Positions 7,747-14,941 of a DNA stretch of 37,921 bases are shown in pieces. This DNA is from an uncultured Lachnospiraceae bacterium. GTDB lineage: Bacteria > Bacillota > Clostridia > Lachnospirales > Lachnospiraceae. The translations under genes and the position numbers were made by a program. Position 1 is the first letter of the stretch. The number at the start of each line of letters is the position of its first letter. The stretch lies in the NCBI GenBank assembly GCA_900551235.1, contig URUU01000017.1, positions 1-37,921 of the forward strand, read 5' to 3'. The notes below the pieces were generated by a model. It ran no database searches and was not told the DNA's origin. It worked only from the letters and a program-made list of their open reading frames with translations.

Positions 7747-7797
7747 CAGACATAAAGACGGAGAATCTTTCTCCGGTCAGTGAAGGAGGATATTTTT

Positions 7798-8928
7798 ATG
7801 GGACAGGATGATAAGATCAAGGCACTGGAAGCAGCCCTTACAAAGATAGAGAAGGATTTCGGAAAAGGTGCCGTTATGAAACTTGGTGATTCCGGAAGCC
7901 ACATGAATGTGGAGACCGTTCCGACCGGCGCTCTGAGCCTGGATGTGGCATTGGGACTTGGCGGTGTTCCAAAGGGAAGGATCGTGGAGATCTACGGACC
8001 GGAGTCCAGCGGTAAGACAACCGTGGCACTGCACATGGTGGCAGAAGTACAGAAACGCGGAGGCATCGCCGGATTTATCGATGCAGAGCATGCGTTAGAT
8101 CCGGTCTATGCGAAGAATATCGGCGTAGACATTGACGATCTTTACATTTCACAGCCGGATAACGGTGAGCAGGGGCTGGAGATTGCGGAGACAATGGTGC
8201 GTTCCGGAGCAGTGGACATTATTATCGTGGACTCTGTGGCAGCACTGGTGCCGAAGGCAGAGATTGAGGGAGATATGGGCGATTCTCACGTAGGACTTCA
8301 TGCAAGACTGATGTCCCAGGCATTGCGTAAACTGACCGGTATTATCGGCAAATCCAGTTGTACCGTGATCTTTATCAATCAGCTTCGTGAGAAAGTCGGA
8401 GTCATGTTCGGTAATCCGGAGGTTACGACCGGCGGCCGTGCACTGAAGTTCTATTCTTCGATTCGTATGGATGTGCGTCGTATTGAGACGCTCAAGCAGG
8501 GCGGTGAGATCGTCGGCAACCGTGTGCGCGTGAAAGTTGTCAAAAATAAGATTGCACCGCCATTTAAAGAGGCAGAGTTTGATATCATGTTCGGCCAGGG
8601 TATTTCAAGAGAAGGAGACATCCTCGATCTGGCAGTGAAAAATGAAATCGTAAACAAGAGCGGAGCATGGTTTGCTTATAATGGCATCAAGATCGGACAG
8701 GGACGCGAGAATGCCAAGACATATCTGAAAAACAATCCGGAGACGATGGCAGAGATCGAGAAACTTGTGCGTGAGAAATATGGCTTTGACGGTGCAGCGG
8801 CAGCAGAAGATGGCAAAGAAGAAAAGAAAGCGGCAAAGAGCAGCACGCCAGCAAAAAAAGATACGGTAAAAACGACAGCTGCCACGGAAACAGAAAAAAC
8901 GGATGAAAGCGGAGATAAAACATTATGA
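7798..8928 (+). CDS. recA: Recombinase RecA
   Basis: DNA-dependent ATPase that forms filaments on single-stranded DNA for homologous pairing and triggers LexA self-cleavage. The 376-residue protein has Walker A GPESSGKTT at 67-75, the L1 loop PKAEIEGDMGDSH and the L2 loop FINQLREKVGVMFGNPEVTTGG-type segment. The core ends near residue 330 and is followed by a long Ala/Lys/Thr/Glu-rich tail ending DESGDKTL, longer than in many RecA proteins. The ATG at 7798 has AAGGAGGA 7 bases upstream; an in-frame GTG-type start at 7780 has none. Regulation by LexA is shown by the SOS box in its leader. Its stop overlaps the start of recX. Confidence 0.98.
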   Translation: MGQDDKIKALEAALTKIEKDFGKGAVMKLGDSGSHMNVETVPTGALSLDVALGLGGVPKGRIVEIYGPESSGKTTVALHMVAEVQKRGGIAGFIDAEHALDPVYAKNIGVDIDDLYISQPDNGEQGLEIAETMVRSGAVDIIIVDSVAALVPKAEIEGDMGDSHVGLHARLMSQALRKLTGIIGKSSCTVIFINQLREKVGVMFGNPEVTTGGRALKFYSSIRMDVRRIETLKQGGEIVGNRVRVKVVKNKIAPPFKEAEFDIMFGQGISREGDILDLAVKNEIVNKSGAWFAYNGIKIGQGRENAKTYLKNNPETMAEIEKLVREKYGFDGAAAAEDGKEEKKAAKSSTPAKKDTVKTTAATETEKTDESGDKTL

Positions 8929-9533
8929 TCATTACTTCGCTGGAGCCGGTCGGCAAGACAAGAGTCCAGGTATCCATAGACGGCGAGAAGGCTTTTGTCC
9001 TGTATCGGAACGAGGCATACCGGATGGGCATCCGTGAAGGTGGATCCATTCCGGAGAAAGTATACGAAGAGATCATGCAGGAGATCCTGCCAAAGCGTGC
9101 CAAACTGCGGTGCATGAACATTCTCAAAAGTGCGGATAAGACGGAGTGGCAGCTGCGCACCAGGCTCCGTCAGGGCGGCTATCCGAAGAAAGTGGAAGAT
9201 ATTGCCATTGAGTATGTGCGAAGTTTCCATTACATTGACGATGTGCGTTATTCCAGCTGCTATATCGAGAGCCGCAGCCAGGCAAAGAGCAAACGCCAGA
9301 TTGTGCAGGAACTGAAAGCAAAAGGCGTTTCCACTGCTGATATTGAAGCTGCATATGAGCAGGCAGAGGGCAGCAGCGAAGAAGAGACGATCCTTCAGCT
9401 TGCAAAAAAGAAACATATGAACCTGGAAGATGCAACCACAGAAGAGATGCAGAAGTACTATGCGTTCTTTATGAGAAAAGGATTTTCCTATTCCGCAGTA
9501 CGGCAGGTTCTGCAAAGGACAGAATGGAGATGA
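8925..9533 (+). CDS. recX: Regulatory protein RecX
   Basis: RecX proteins bind RecA filaments and damp recombination and SOS signalling. The 202-residue sequence shows the tandem three-helix repeats of the family: LRCMNILKSADKTEWQLRTRL, then VRSFHYIDDVRYSSCYIESR and KRQIVQELKAKGVSTADIE. An N-terminal beta-rich domain (ITSLEPVGKTRVQVSIDG) precedes them, as in Gram-positive RecX. It begins with an ATG that overlaps the recA stop as ATGA, so expression should be coupled to recA and hence SOS-induced. GGAG lies 9 bases upstream, inside recA. Confidence 0.92.
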   Translation: MIITSLEPVGKTRVQVSIDGEKAFVLYRNEAYRMGIREGGSIPEKVYEEIMQEILPKRAKLRCMNILKSADKTEWQLRTRLRQGGYPKKVEDIAIEYVRSFHYIDDVRYSSCYIESRSQAKSKRQIVQELKAKGVSTADIEAAYEQAEGSSEEETILQLAKKKHMNLEDATTEEMQKYYAFFMRKGFSYSAVRQVLQRTEWR

Positions 9534-9537
9534 TTTT

Positions 9538-10557
9538 TTGGCAACGATCAAAGGAATAGCAGAAAAAGCAGGTGTCAGTACCACGACGGTTTCCAATGTC
9601 ATTCACGGAAAAACCAAAAAAGTATCTCCGGCTACGATCCGGAAAATTGAAGCACTGATCAAGGAAATGGGGTACGTGCAGAAGAGAGGACTGCGCGTAT
9701 TGAACAATGAGAAGTCTCAGCTGATCGCGGTGGTCATCAATTATCATAAAGAATTTAAAGATTCTGTTCTGGGTGATCCGTTTTATGGGAAGATCATCGG
9801 ATTTACAGAAGAGTACATACAGAAACACGGTTATTATCTGATGGTATATTCCACAAAAGATATCGAAGAGATTTTCCAGATGGTGGCAGGCTGGGATGTA
9901 GATGGCGTGATCGCGATCTCTTTCAGCCGTCACAACTGTGAAAAGATTTATCAACTGATCAAAAAGCCGATCGTGTCGATCGATGCTTACGGGAATAAAA
10001 CAAAAGACAGTCAGCTTGTTAATATCGGACTGGATGATGAGAGCGGCGGTTATCAGATGGTGAAATATCTTCTGGAATGTGGTTATGAACATATCAAGGT
10101 CTGTGCCGGAAGAGACAATGGAGTCGATCATCTCCGTTACGTCGGCGCGCAGAGAGCCATGCAGGAATATGCCACCGCCGGTCAGAAGCTGCAGTTTGTA
10201 GCGCTTGGTATGAATTATGAAAAACGAAAAGCAAGTTATGACTGGCTGGTGCAGAGAAGACAGCCGGGGACTGCACTTTTCTTCCTCTCCGATATGTACG
10301 CACTGGAAGCGATCCGCTTCTGTGCTGATAAAAAAGTAGCCGTACCGCAGGAACTCGGCGTGGCAGGCTACGATGATATCAGTTATGCACAGTACGCTAC
10401 ACCGAGACTTACCACCATAAAGCAGGATGTGCAGAAAAAAACACAGAAAGCAGTAGAAATCCTGCTGAAATGGATCGAAGAAGGAGAGGAGTACCCACAG
10501 CGGGAAGTAGAACTGCCCGTAACGCTGGTGAAGCGGAACTCTGTGGAGAAAGAATGA
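9538..10557 (+). CDS. LacI-family transcriptional regulator
   Basis: A 339-residue DNA-binding repressor or activator. Residues 2-48 form the LacI helix-turn-helix (ATIKGIAEKAGVSTTTVSNVI, then GYVQKRGLRVL hinge), followed by a periplasmic-binding-protein-like effector domain (GVIAISFSR, SIDAYG, GVAGYDDISYAQYATPRLTTI). The last segment is the typical closing motif of GalR/LacI proteins. TTG at 9538 is the start, with GGAG 8 bases upstream; the protein then begins at the usual position for the family. It starts 4 bases after recX, with no promoter between, so it is likely part of the recA transcript. No sugar-transport or catabolic genes are near, so the effector and targets are unknown. Confidence 0.88.
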   Translation: MATIKGIAEKAGVSTTTVSNVIHGKTKKVSPATIRKIEALIKEMGYVQKRGLRVLNNEKSQLIAVVINYHKEFKDSVLGDPFYGKIIGFTEEYIQKHGYYLMVYSTKDIEEIFQMVAGWDVDGVIAISFSRHNCEKIYQLIKKPIVSIDAYGNKTKDSQLVNIGLDDESGGYQMVKYLLECGYEHIKVCAGRDNGVDHLRYVGAQRAMQEYATAGQKLQFVALGMNYEKRKASYDWLVQRRQPGTALFFLSDMYALEAIRFCADKKVAVPQELGVAGYDDISYAQYATPRLTTIKQDVQKKTQKAVEILLKWIEEGEEYPQREVELPVTLVKRNSVEKE

Positions 10558-10892
10558 AACATCAGCAGGCATTTACACAGAAAATGAAAATGTGCAAATG
10601 AACGAATTCCCCGAAGGAACGCTCTCGCTACCTCACATTGGCAGCGGTATATCAGATAGTACCTGTCTGATATACGCTCCGCGGAGATGTGCAGGGATTC
10701 TTCGAATCCCGCACTTAAGATTCGCAGGCAGATTTTGTGGCTGCGGATAATGACCACGACGGAGCCGCAGAATTTCTGGAAAAATTCCTGATGCTGTAAA
10801 ATAGAAAAGATGGCAGGATCAGGATATCTCAAATCCTGAAGACGGAAGATGCACTGGCGGCTGCGAAAATTTGAGGAGCACTTCACAATTGC
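10558..10892. other. Gene-free, hairpin-rich intergenic stretch
   Basis: No open frame with a ribosome site is visible. Several strong inverted repeats are: AGCG-G-TATATCAGA with TCTGATATA-CGCT (10643-10678); GTGC-A-GGGATTC, loop TTC, GAATCCC-GCAC (10689-10714); CTGCGG with CCGCAG (10741-10770); TCAGGAT with ATCCTGA (10819-10839). None has a clear T tract. It could be a non-coding RNA, a dispersed intergenic repeat or the decayed remains of an insertion sequence. The first two stems are GC-rich relative to the surroundings. Confidence 0.4.
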
Positions 10893-10921
10893 TTGACAAT
10901 ATGCACAAATCAATGTAAAAT
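10893..10921 (+). promoter_or_regulatory. rny promoter
   Basis: TTGACA (10893-10898), 17-base spacer, TAAAAT (10916-10921). The expected start near 10928 falls at the edge of a palindrome, TTGTAC-TT-GTACAA (10929-10942). Confidence 0.8.
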
Positions 10922-10948
10922 TAGTATGTTGTACTTGTACAATGCGAG

Positions 10949-10995
10949 TAACAGAGAAGGATGTAAGAGTCAGAAAGATCTGAACTCCTCTGTTA
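10949..10995 (+). promoter_or_regulatory. Hairpin in the rny leader
   Basis: TAACAGAG (10949-10956) pairs with CTCTGTTA (10988-10995), and inside it GAGT-CAGA (10967-10974) pairs with TCTG-A-ACTC (10979-10987). It ends 15 bases before the AGGAGGTG of rny, so it may influence mRNA stability or translation. No T tract follows, so it is not a terminator. Confidence 0.45.
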
Positions 10996-11023
10996 TGTGA
11001 AAATTCTATAAGGAGGTGCTCCT

Positions 11024-12577
11024 GTGGGCCCAGTAGTAATTGCTATTGCTGTTCTGGTGACTCTCATCATAGCGATTCCGGTTACGGCTGCTGTATCCAT
11101 ATCCTATCGCAAGAAAGTTGTGGAAGCCAAAATCGGTAATGCCGATGAAAAGGCAAGGCAGATCGTGGATGATGCGTTAAAGGTTGCAGAGACGAAAAAG
11201 CGGGAAGCACTGCTCGAAGTGAAAGAGGAATCCTTGAAAACCAAGAATGAACTGGAAAAGGAAACAAAGGAACGTAGAGCAGAGCTGCAGCGTTACGAGA
11301 AACGCGTGCTGTCCAAAGAAGAAGCGGTGGACAAAAAAGCGGACGCAATCGAAAGAAGAGAGACAGGCTTAGCGGCAAAGGAAGAGGAAATCAAAAAGCG
11401 AAGCAATGAAGTGGAAAAGCTGACAGAGCAGAGAGTACAGGAACTTGAAAGAATTTCAGGACTGACCTCCGAGCAGGCGAAAGAATATCTTTTAAAAACG
11501 GTTGAAGACGAAGTAAAACATGATACTGCCAGGCTTTATAAAGAGCTTGAGAGCAGAGCAAAAGAAGAAGCCGGCAAGAAAGCCAGAGAATATGTGGTCA
11601 ATGCCATTCAGAAATGTGCAGCAGACCATGTCGCAGAGACTACGATTTCTGTTGTACAGCTTCCGAATGATGAGATGAAAGGAAGGATCATCGGACGAGA
11701 GGGAAGAAATATCCGTACGCTGGAGACTATGACGGGTGTGGATCTGATCATCGATGATACTCCGGAAGCAGTGATCTTATCCGGCTTTGATCCAATCCGC
11801 CGTGAGGTGGCACGTATCGCCCTCGAAAAACTGATCGTAGATGGCAGGATCCATCCGGCAAGGATCGAGGAGATGGTCGAGAAAGCGCAGAAAGAAGTAG
11901 AAAATATGATCCGTGAGGAAGGTGAAGCAGCAACTCTGGAAGTTGGTGTACATGGCATCCATCCGGAGCTGGTGCGTCTCCTTGGACGCATGAAGTTCCG
12001 TACCAGTTATGGGCAGAATGCACTGAAACATTCCATCGAGGTAGCACAGCTTTCCGGACTTCTGGCAGGCGAGATCGGTGTGGATGTCCGCATGGCAAAA
12101 CGTGCCGGGCTTCTGCATGATATCGGAAAATCTATCGACCATGAGGTGGAAGGTTCCCATATTCAGATCGGTGCAGATCTCTGTAAGAAATACAAAGAGT
12201 CTCCGCTGGTCATCAATGCGGTGGAAGCACATCACGGAGATGTAGAACCTGAGAGTCTGATCGCATGCATCGTTCAGGCCGCTGATACGATTTCAGCAGC
12301 AAGGCCGGGTGCGAGACGAGAGACACTTGAGACTTATACCAATCGTTTAAAACAGTTAGAAGATATTACCAACTCTTTCAAAGGAGTAGACAAATCGTTT
12401 GCTATTCAGGCGGGACGTGAGATTCGTATCATGGTAGTTCCAGAGCAGGTCAGCGATGCTGACATGGTACTTCTGGCAAGAGATGTTGCAAAACAGATCG
12501 AGGCAGAACTGGAATATCCTGGACAGATCAAAGTCAGTGTGATCCGCGAAAGCCGAGTAGTAGATTACGCAAAATAG
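11024..12577 (+). CDS. rny: Ribonuclease Y
   Basis: Membrane-anchored endoribonuclease that starts mRNA decay in many Firmicutes and is part of the degradosome-like network. The 517-residue chain has one N-terminal membrane helix (about 2-27), a highly charged coiled coil (about 30-150) and a KH RNA-binding domain with GRIIGREGRNIR (220-231). The HD domain has the metal pair His365-Asp366 in AGLLHDIGKSIDHEVEG. Length and order match the family exactly. GTG at 11024 is the start, with AGGAGGTG 5 bases upstream. It has its own consensus promoter, a structured leader and a strong terminator, so it is a single-gene unit. Confidence 0.97.
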   Translation: MGPVVIAIAVLVTLIIAIPVTAAVSISYRKKVVEAKIGNADEKARQIVDDALKVAETKKREALLEVKEESLKTKNELEKETKERRAELQRYEKRVLSKEEAVDKKADAIERRETGLAAKEEEIKKRSNEVEKLTEQRVQELERISGLTSEQAKEYLLKTVEDEVKHDTARLYKELESRAKEEAGKKAREYVVNAIQKCAADHVAETTISVVQLPNDEMKGRIIGREGRNIRTLETMTGVDLIIDDTPEAVILSGFDPIRREVARIALEKLIVDGRIHPARIEEMVEKAQKEVENMIREEGEAATLEVGVHGIHPELVRLLGRMKFRTSYGQNALKHSIEVAQLSGLLAGEIGVDVRMAKRAGLLHDIGKSIDHEVEGSHIQIGADLCKKYKESPLVINAVEAHHGDVEPESLIACIVQAADTISAARPGARRETLETYTNRLKQLEDITNSFKGVDKSFAIQAGREIRIMVVPEQVSDADMVLLARDVAKQIEAELEYPGQIKVSVIRESRVVDYAK

Positions 12578-12590
12578 CATTTGAACATAC

Positions 12591-12628
12591 CCCGCAGACC
12601 ATAGTGATATGGTTTGCGGGATTTTTTT
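12591..12628 (+). terminator. Rho-independent terminator after rny
   Basis: A 13-base stem, CCCGCAGACCATA (12591-12603) with TATGGTTTGCGGG (12608-12620) including one G-T pair, a GTGA loop, then seven T (12622-12628). Confidence 0.92.
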
Positions 12629-12684
12629 GTTATGGCTTGAAAAAAAGAAGAATACAATAGAAAAAAACAGCAGGATCCATAATA

Positions 12685-13281
12685 ATGTATCTGTTCAGAC
12701 AAAATAAGAAATTTTATATCCGATGTCTGATGTTTGCAGTCTCAGGAATATTGGCGGGTATTTTCTTTGCAGTCAAAGGCGGACTTTCCGGAATTGAAAA
12801 ACCCAATGTGTTCAGTAATGATTATCTGCATGAGTATGCCTGTCTTGCAATCGACAGTAAAAAGCTGTTCTGGATTGTGGTAAAGGAGCGGGGGAAATGG
12901 TTTTTTCTGCTCTGGGCATTCGGTCTTACCGGGGCAGGGGTATGGGCATCTGGTATCTTTCCGGCTCTGTGGGGATTTTTTGGAAGCGTGTTTTTTGCGC
13001 AGGCATTTTTGAAACAGGGAGCAGCAGGACTGGTACTTGGCATATTGTTTCAACTGCCGCAGATTCTGGTATATATACCGTTGTTTGCATGGAGCCTGTA
13101 TCAGATGACTCAGAAAAGCAGACAGATCCGCAACCGGAAAAAGATGGGGATTGCAGGAACGGCTCAAGGTGTCTACCTGAGGCACTTTCTTGCAGCATTG
13201 GTGATTCTGTTATTGGGGATTTTGACGGAAAGTTACATAAATTCTTATATGGTACAACTGATTTTGCAAATATTTTACTAA
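12685..13281 (+). CDS. spoIIM: Stage II sporulation protein M-like membrane protein
   Basis: A 198-residue integral membrane protein with about five hydrophobic segments (near 14-32, 72-88, 93-110, 112-138 and 168-190). The GLVLGILFQLPQILVYIPLF block matches the SpoIIM family, whose members act with SpoIID and SpoIIP in peptidoglycan remodelling during engulfment in the mother cell. Position just upstream of a xerD-type recombinase recalls the spoIIM-xerD neighbourhood of other spore formers, which supports the name. AATACAAT at 12651-12658 resembles a sigma-E -10 box, but the -35 part is weak. The ribosome site (CAGGA) is also weak. It could be a SpoIIM-superfamily relative that is not part of sporulation. 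Confidence 0.75.
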   Translation: MYLFRQNKKFYIRCLMFAVSGILAGIFFAVKGGLSGIEKPNVFSNDYLHEYACLAIDSKKLFWIVVKERGKWFFLLWAFGLTGAGVWASGIFPALWGFFGSVFFAQAFLKQGAAGLVLGILFQLPQILVYIPLFAWSLYQMTQKSRQIRNRKKMGIAGTAQGVYLRHFLAALVILLLGILTESYINSYMVQLILQIFY

Positions 13282-13390
13282 AGTTTTATGAAAGTTATGT
13301 AAAATATTTACTATATCTGGTAGAAAGGAAATGTAAAAAACAGGATATTGTAAAAAAAGGAAGGACAGAAAATTCGGCATTTTTCCCTAT

Positions 13391-13418
13391 TTGCAAGAGG
13401 AAGGAAAATGATTATACT
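13391..13418 (+). promoter_or_regulatory. Possible xerD promoter
   Basis: TTGCAA (13391-13396), 16-base spacer, TATACT (13413-13418), 40 bases before the xerD start. The 176-base spoIIM-xerD gap also repeats the 13-mer AAAGGAAGGACAG (13356-13368) found in the palindrome upstream of recA. Confidence 0.45.
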
Positions 13419-13457
13419 TAAACTTATGAAAAGGACAGTGCAGGACAGGAGAAAAAG

Positions 13458-14345
13458 ATGGAACAGATAATGTCGGATTTTATTACATATTTAACAAAAG
13501 AGAGAAAAGCATCGAAAAGTACGGTGTCTTCCTATTGCAGAGATCTGGACAGGATGTTTCAGTTTCTTGGGAAAAAGGGAATTGAGAGAAGTACGGATAT
13601 TACAGAAATAAATCTTAATTCCTATATTCTGTATTTGGAGAAAGAAGGGTTTTCTGTTTCAACAGTCTGCAGGAATGTGGCATCTATGAAAGCATATTTC
13701 CATTATTTGTTTGGAAAACGTCTGATCGAACAGGATCCGACCAGTGCGATCAAGGCACCGCATATGGAAAAGAAGGCTCCGGGGATTTTGAGTCAGCAGC
13801 AGGTAGGGCATCTTTTGGAGCAGCCATCTGCTCAGAGCATAAAAGGAATACGGGATAAGGCAATGCTGGAGCTTTTGTATGCAACAGGAATGAGGGTATC
13901 AGAACTACTCTCTGTTCAGATGGTGGATATTAACTTTAATCTGGACTATATTGTGTGTCGGGATGAGGAGCATCTAAGAGTGATTCCACTTGGAAGAAAG
14001 GCAAAAGAAGCGATTCAGAGATACCTGGGAGAGGCAAGAGAAGCTCTTTTAAAAGGAAAGAAGAGCAATTATATGTTTGTAAATTGTCAGGGAAATCCTA
14101 TGAGCCGTCAGGGATTCTGGAAGAATCTCAAAGAATATGCAGAAAAAGCAGGGATGAAAGAAGATATCACACCACATACGTTCCGTCACTGTTTTGCGGC
14201 ACATCTGGTAGAAAATGGAGCAGATCTGCGTGATGTACAGGAAATGCTCGGTCATTCGGATATTTCCACAACGCAGATTTATATGGATATGGCAGTAGGA
14301 AAAGTGCGTAAATCTTATCAGAAAGCACATCCGCGGGCTTATTAA
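13458..14345 (+). CDS. xerD: Tyrosine recombinase XerD-like
   Basis: Site-specific recombinase expected to resolve chromosome dimers at dif with a XerC-type partner. The 295-residue protein has the core-binding SAM-like N-domain (1-90) and the catalytic domain with Arg146 (ATGMRVSE), His240 and Arg243 (HTFRH), His266 (LGHS) and nucleophile Tyr275 (TQIYMDM). The end, KAHPRA, is typical of XerD. The beta-hairpin lysine normally seen as GKG-x-K before the RVIPLG strand is not recognisable: the sequence reads CRDEEHLRVIPLG (167-179). The ATG at 13458 has AGGAG 6 bases upstream. Its TAA overlaps the TAA of the convergent gene on the other strand (TTAA at 14342-14345). A phage-type integrase is less likely, given no neighbouring mobile genes. 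Confidence 0.88.
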   Translation: MEQIMSDFITYLTKERKASKSTVSSYCRDLDRMFQFLGKKGIERSTDITEINLNSYILYLEKEGFSVSTVCRNVASMKAYFHYLFGKRLIEQDPTSAIKAPHMEKKAPGILSQQQVGHLLEQPSAQSIKGIRDKAMLELLYATGMRVSELLSVQMVDINFNLDYIVCRDEEHLRVIPLGRKAKEAIQRYLGEAREALLKGKKSNYMFVNCQGNPMSRQGFWKNLKEYAEKAGMKEDITPHTFRHCFAAHLVENGADLRDVQEMLGHSDISTTQIYMDMAVGKVRKSYQKAHPRAY

Positions 14346-14809
14346 GCCTGTGGAAACATGCCTTTGATTTTTTCGACAGTTTTGCGGGCTTCTTTGTGGT
14401 CTGCACCGCTGGCAGTCACACCGATCACAACGTTGCCGTTCTGTACGATGCCCGGAAAATAAAAATCACATTTTGTTTTATCACTGCAGACATTTACAGT
14501 AATACCCATGCATTTGCATGCACTGTAGATGTCTGAATTGATATGATGGTCATTTGTGGCAGCGATCACATAGTCGGCATCATAAATATCTTCGCGTTCG
14601 TAATTTTTTCTTTTGATTTTGATCATCCCGTTTTTTTCCATATCCAGAAGTTCTTTGTTGACTTCCGGGGCAATGACGGTGAGATGGCTCGTAAAAGAAG
14701 TCAGAGTGCGTATACGTCTTTTTGCGATCGTTCCGGCACCGACCACTACGATCTGCTTCTCATTTAAATCTACAAAAATCGGAAAATAAGGTTTTTTATC
14801 GTTTATCAT
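14342..14809 (-). CDS. Precorrin-2 dehydrogenase (siroheme synthase N-terminal-like)
   Basis: A 155-residue protein matching the NAD-dependent dehydrogenase/ferrochelatase half of CysG/Met8, which converts precorrin-2 to sirohydrochlorin on the way to siroheme or cobalamin. It opens with YFPIFVDLNEKQIVVVGAGTIAKRR, containing the Rossmann motif GAGTIAKRR. The segments YVIAATNDHHIN and CDFYFPGIVQNGNVVIGVTASG follow, both hallmark blocks of the family. The chain stops right after the NAD domain and lacks the methyltransferase and most of the dimerisation part, as in short clostridial homologues. The ATG at 14809 has AGGAG 7 bases upstream. It stands alone: no hem or cob genes are adjacent. Divergent from thiE and convergent with xerD. 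Confidence 0.88.
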   Translation of the reverse strand: MINDKKPYFPIFVDLNEKQIVVVGAGTIAKRRIRTLTSFTSHLTVIAPEVNKELLDMEKNGMIKIKRKNYEREDIYDADYVIAATNDHHINSDIYSACKCMGITVNVCSDKTKCDFYFPGIVQNGNVVIGVTASGADHKEARKTVEKIKGMFPQA

Positions 14810-14841
14810 ATTCTTACTCCTGTATTACATAAATATGGGCA

Positions 14842-14870
14842 TTTACCCACGACATTATATAGTATATAAT
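14842..14870 (+). promoter_or_regulatory. Promoter of the thiEDWM operon
   Basis: TTTACC (14842-14847), 17 bases, TATAAT (14865-14870). The AT block 14854-14870 is symmetric except at its centre, so it offers a -10 box to both strands. No TPP riboswitch is recognisable in the roughly 65-base leader. Confidence 0.6.
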
Positions 14871-14889
14871 AAAAAGGGATTCAGGTCAA
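14861..14889 (-). promoter_or_regulatory. Promoter of the precorrin-2 dehydrogenase gene
   Basis: On the minus strand TTGACC (14889-14884), 17 bases, TATACT (14866-14861). Its -10 box overlaps the -10 box of the thiE promoter on the other strand. Confidence 0.6.
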
Positions 14890-14941
14890 AGTTTTTTGCT
14901 GAAAAGATTCCGAGCGGCATGAAAAATCAGGAGGTTATGGT

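Noticed and set aside
7569..7811. Plus-strand open frame of 80 codons between the beta-helix gene and recA
   Set aside because: It runs through two promoters, the palindrome, the SOS box and the recA ribosome site, and has no ribosome site of its own.
8676..9602. Minus-strand open frame of 308 codons across recA, recX and the regulator gene
   Set aside because: It crosses three well-supported genes in antisense and has a low-complexity Phe/Ser/Leu composition.
9469..10572. Minus-strand open frame of 367 codons opposite the LacI-type gene
   Set aside because: Antisense shadow of a clear LacI-family protein; no recognisable domain or ribosome site.
10558..10892. tRNA or rRNA genes in the structured gap
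   Set aside because: The stems do not form a cloverleaf and no T-arm or anticodon-arm pattern was found.
14871..14941. TPP riboswitch before thiE
   Set aside because: Looked for because of the operon content, but the conserved core blocks are absent and the leader is too short.
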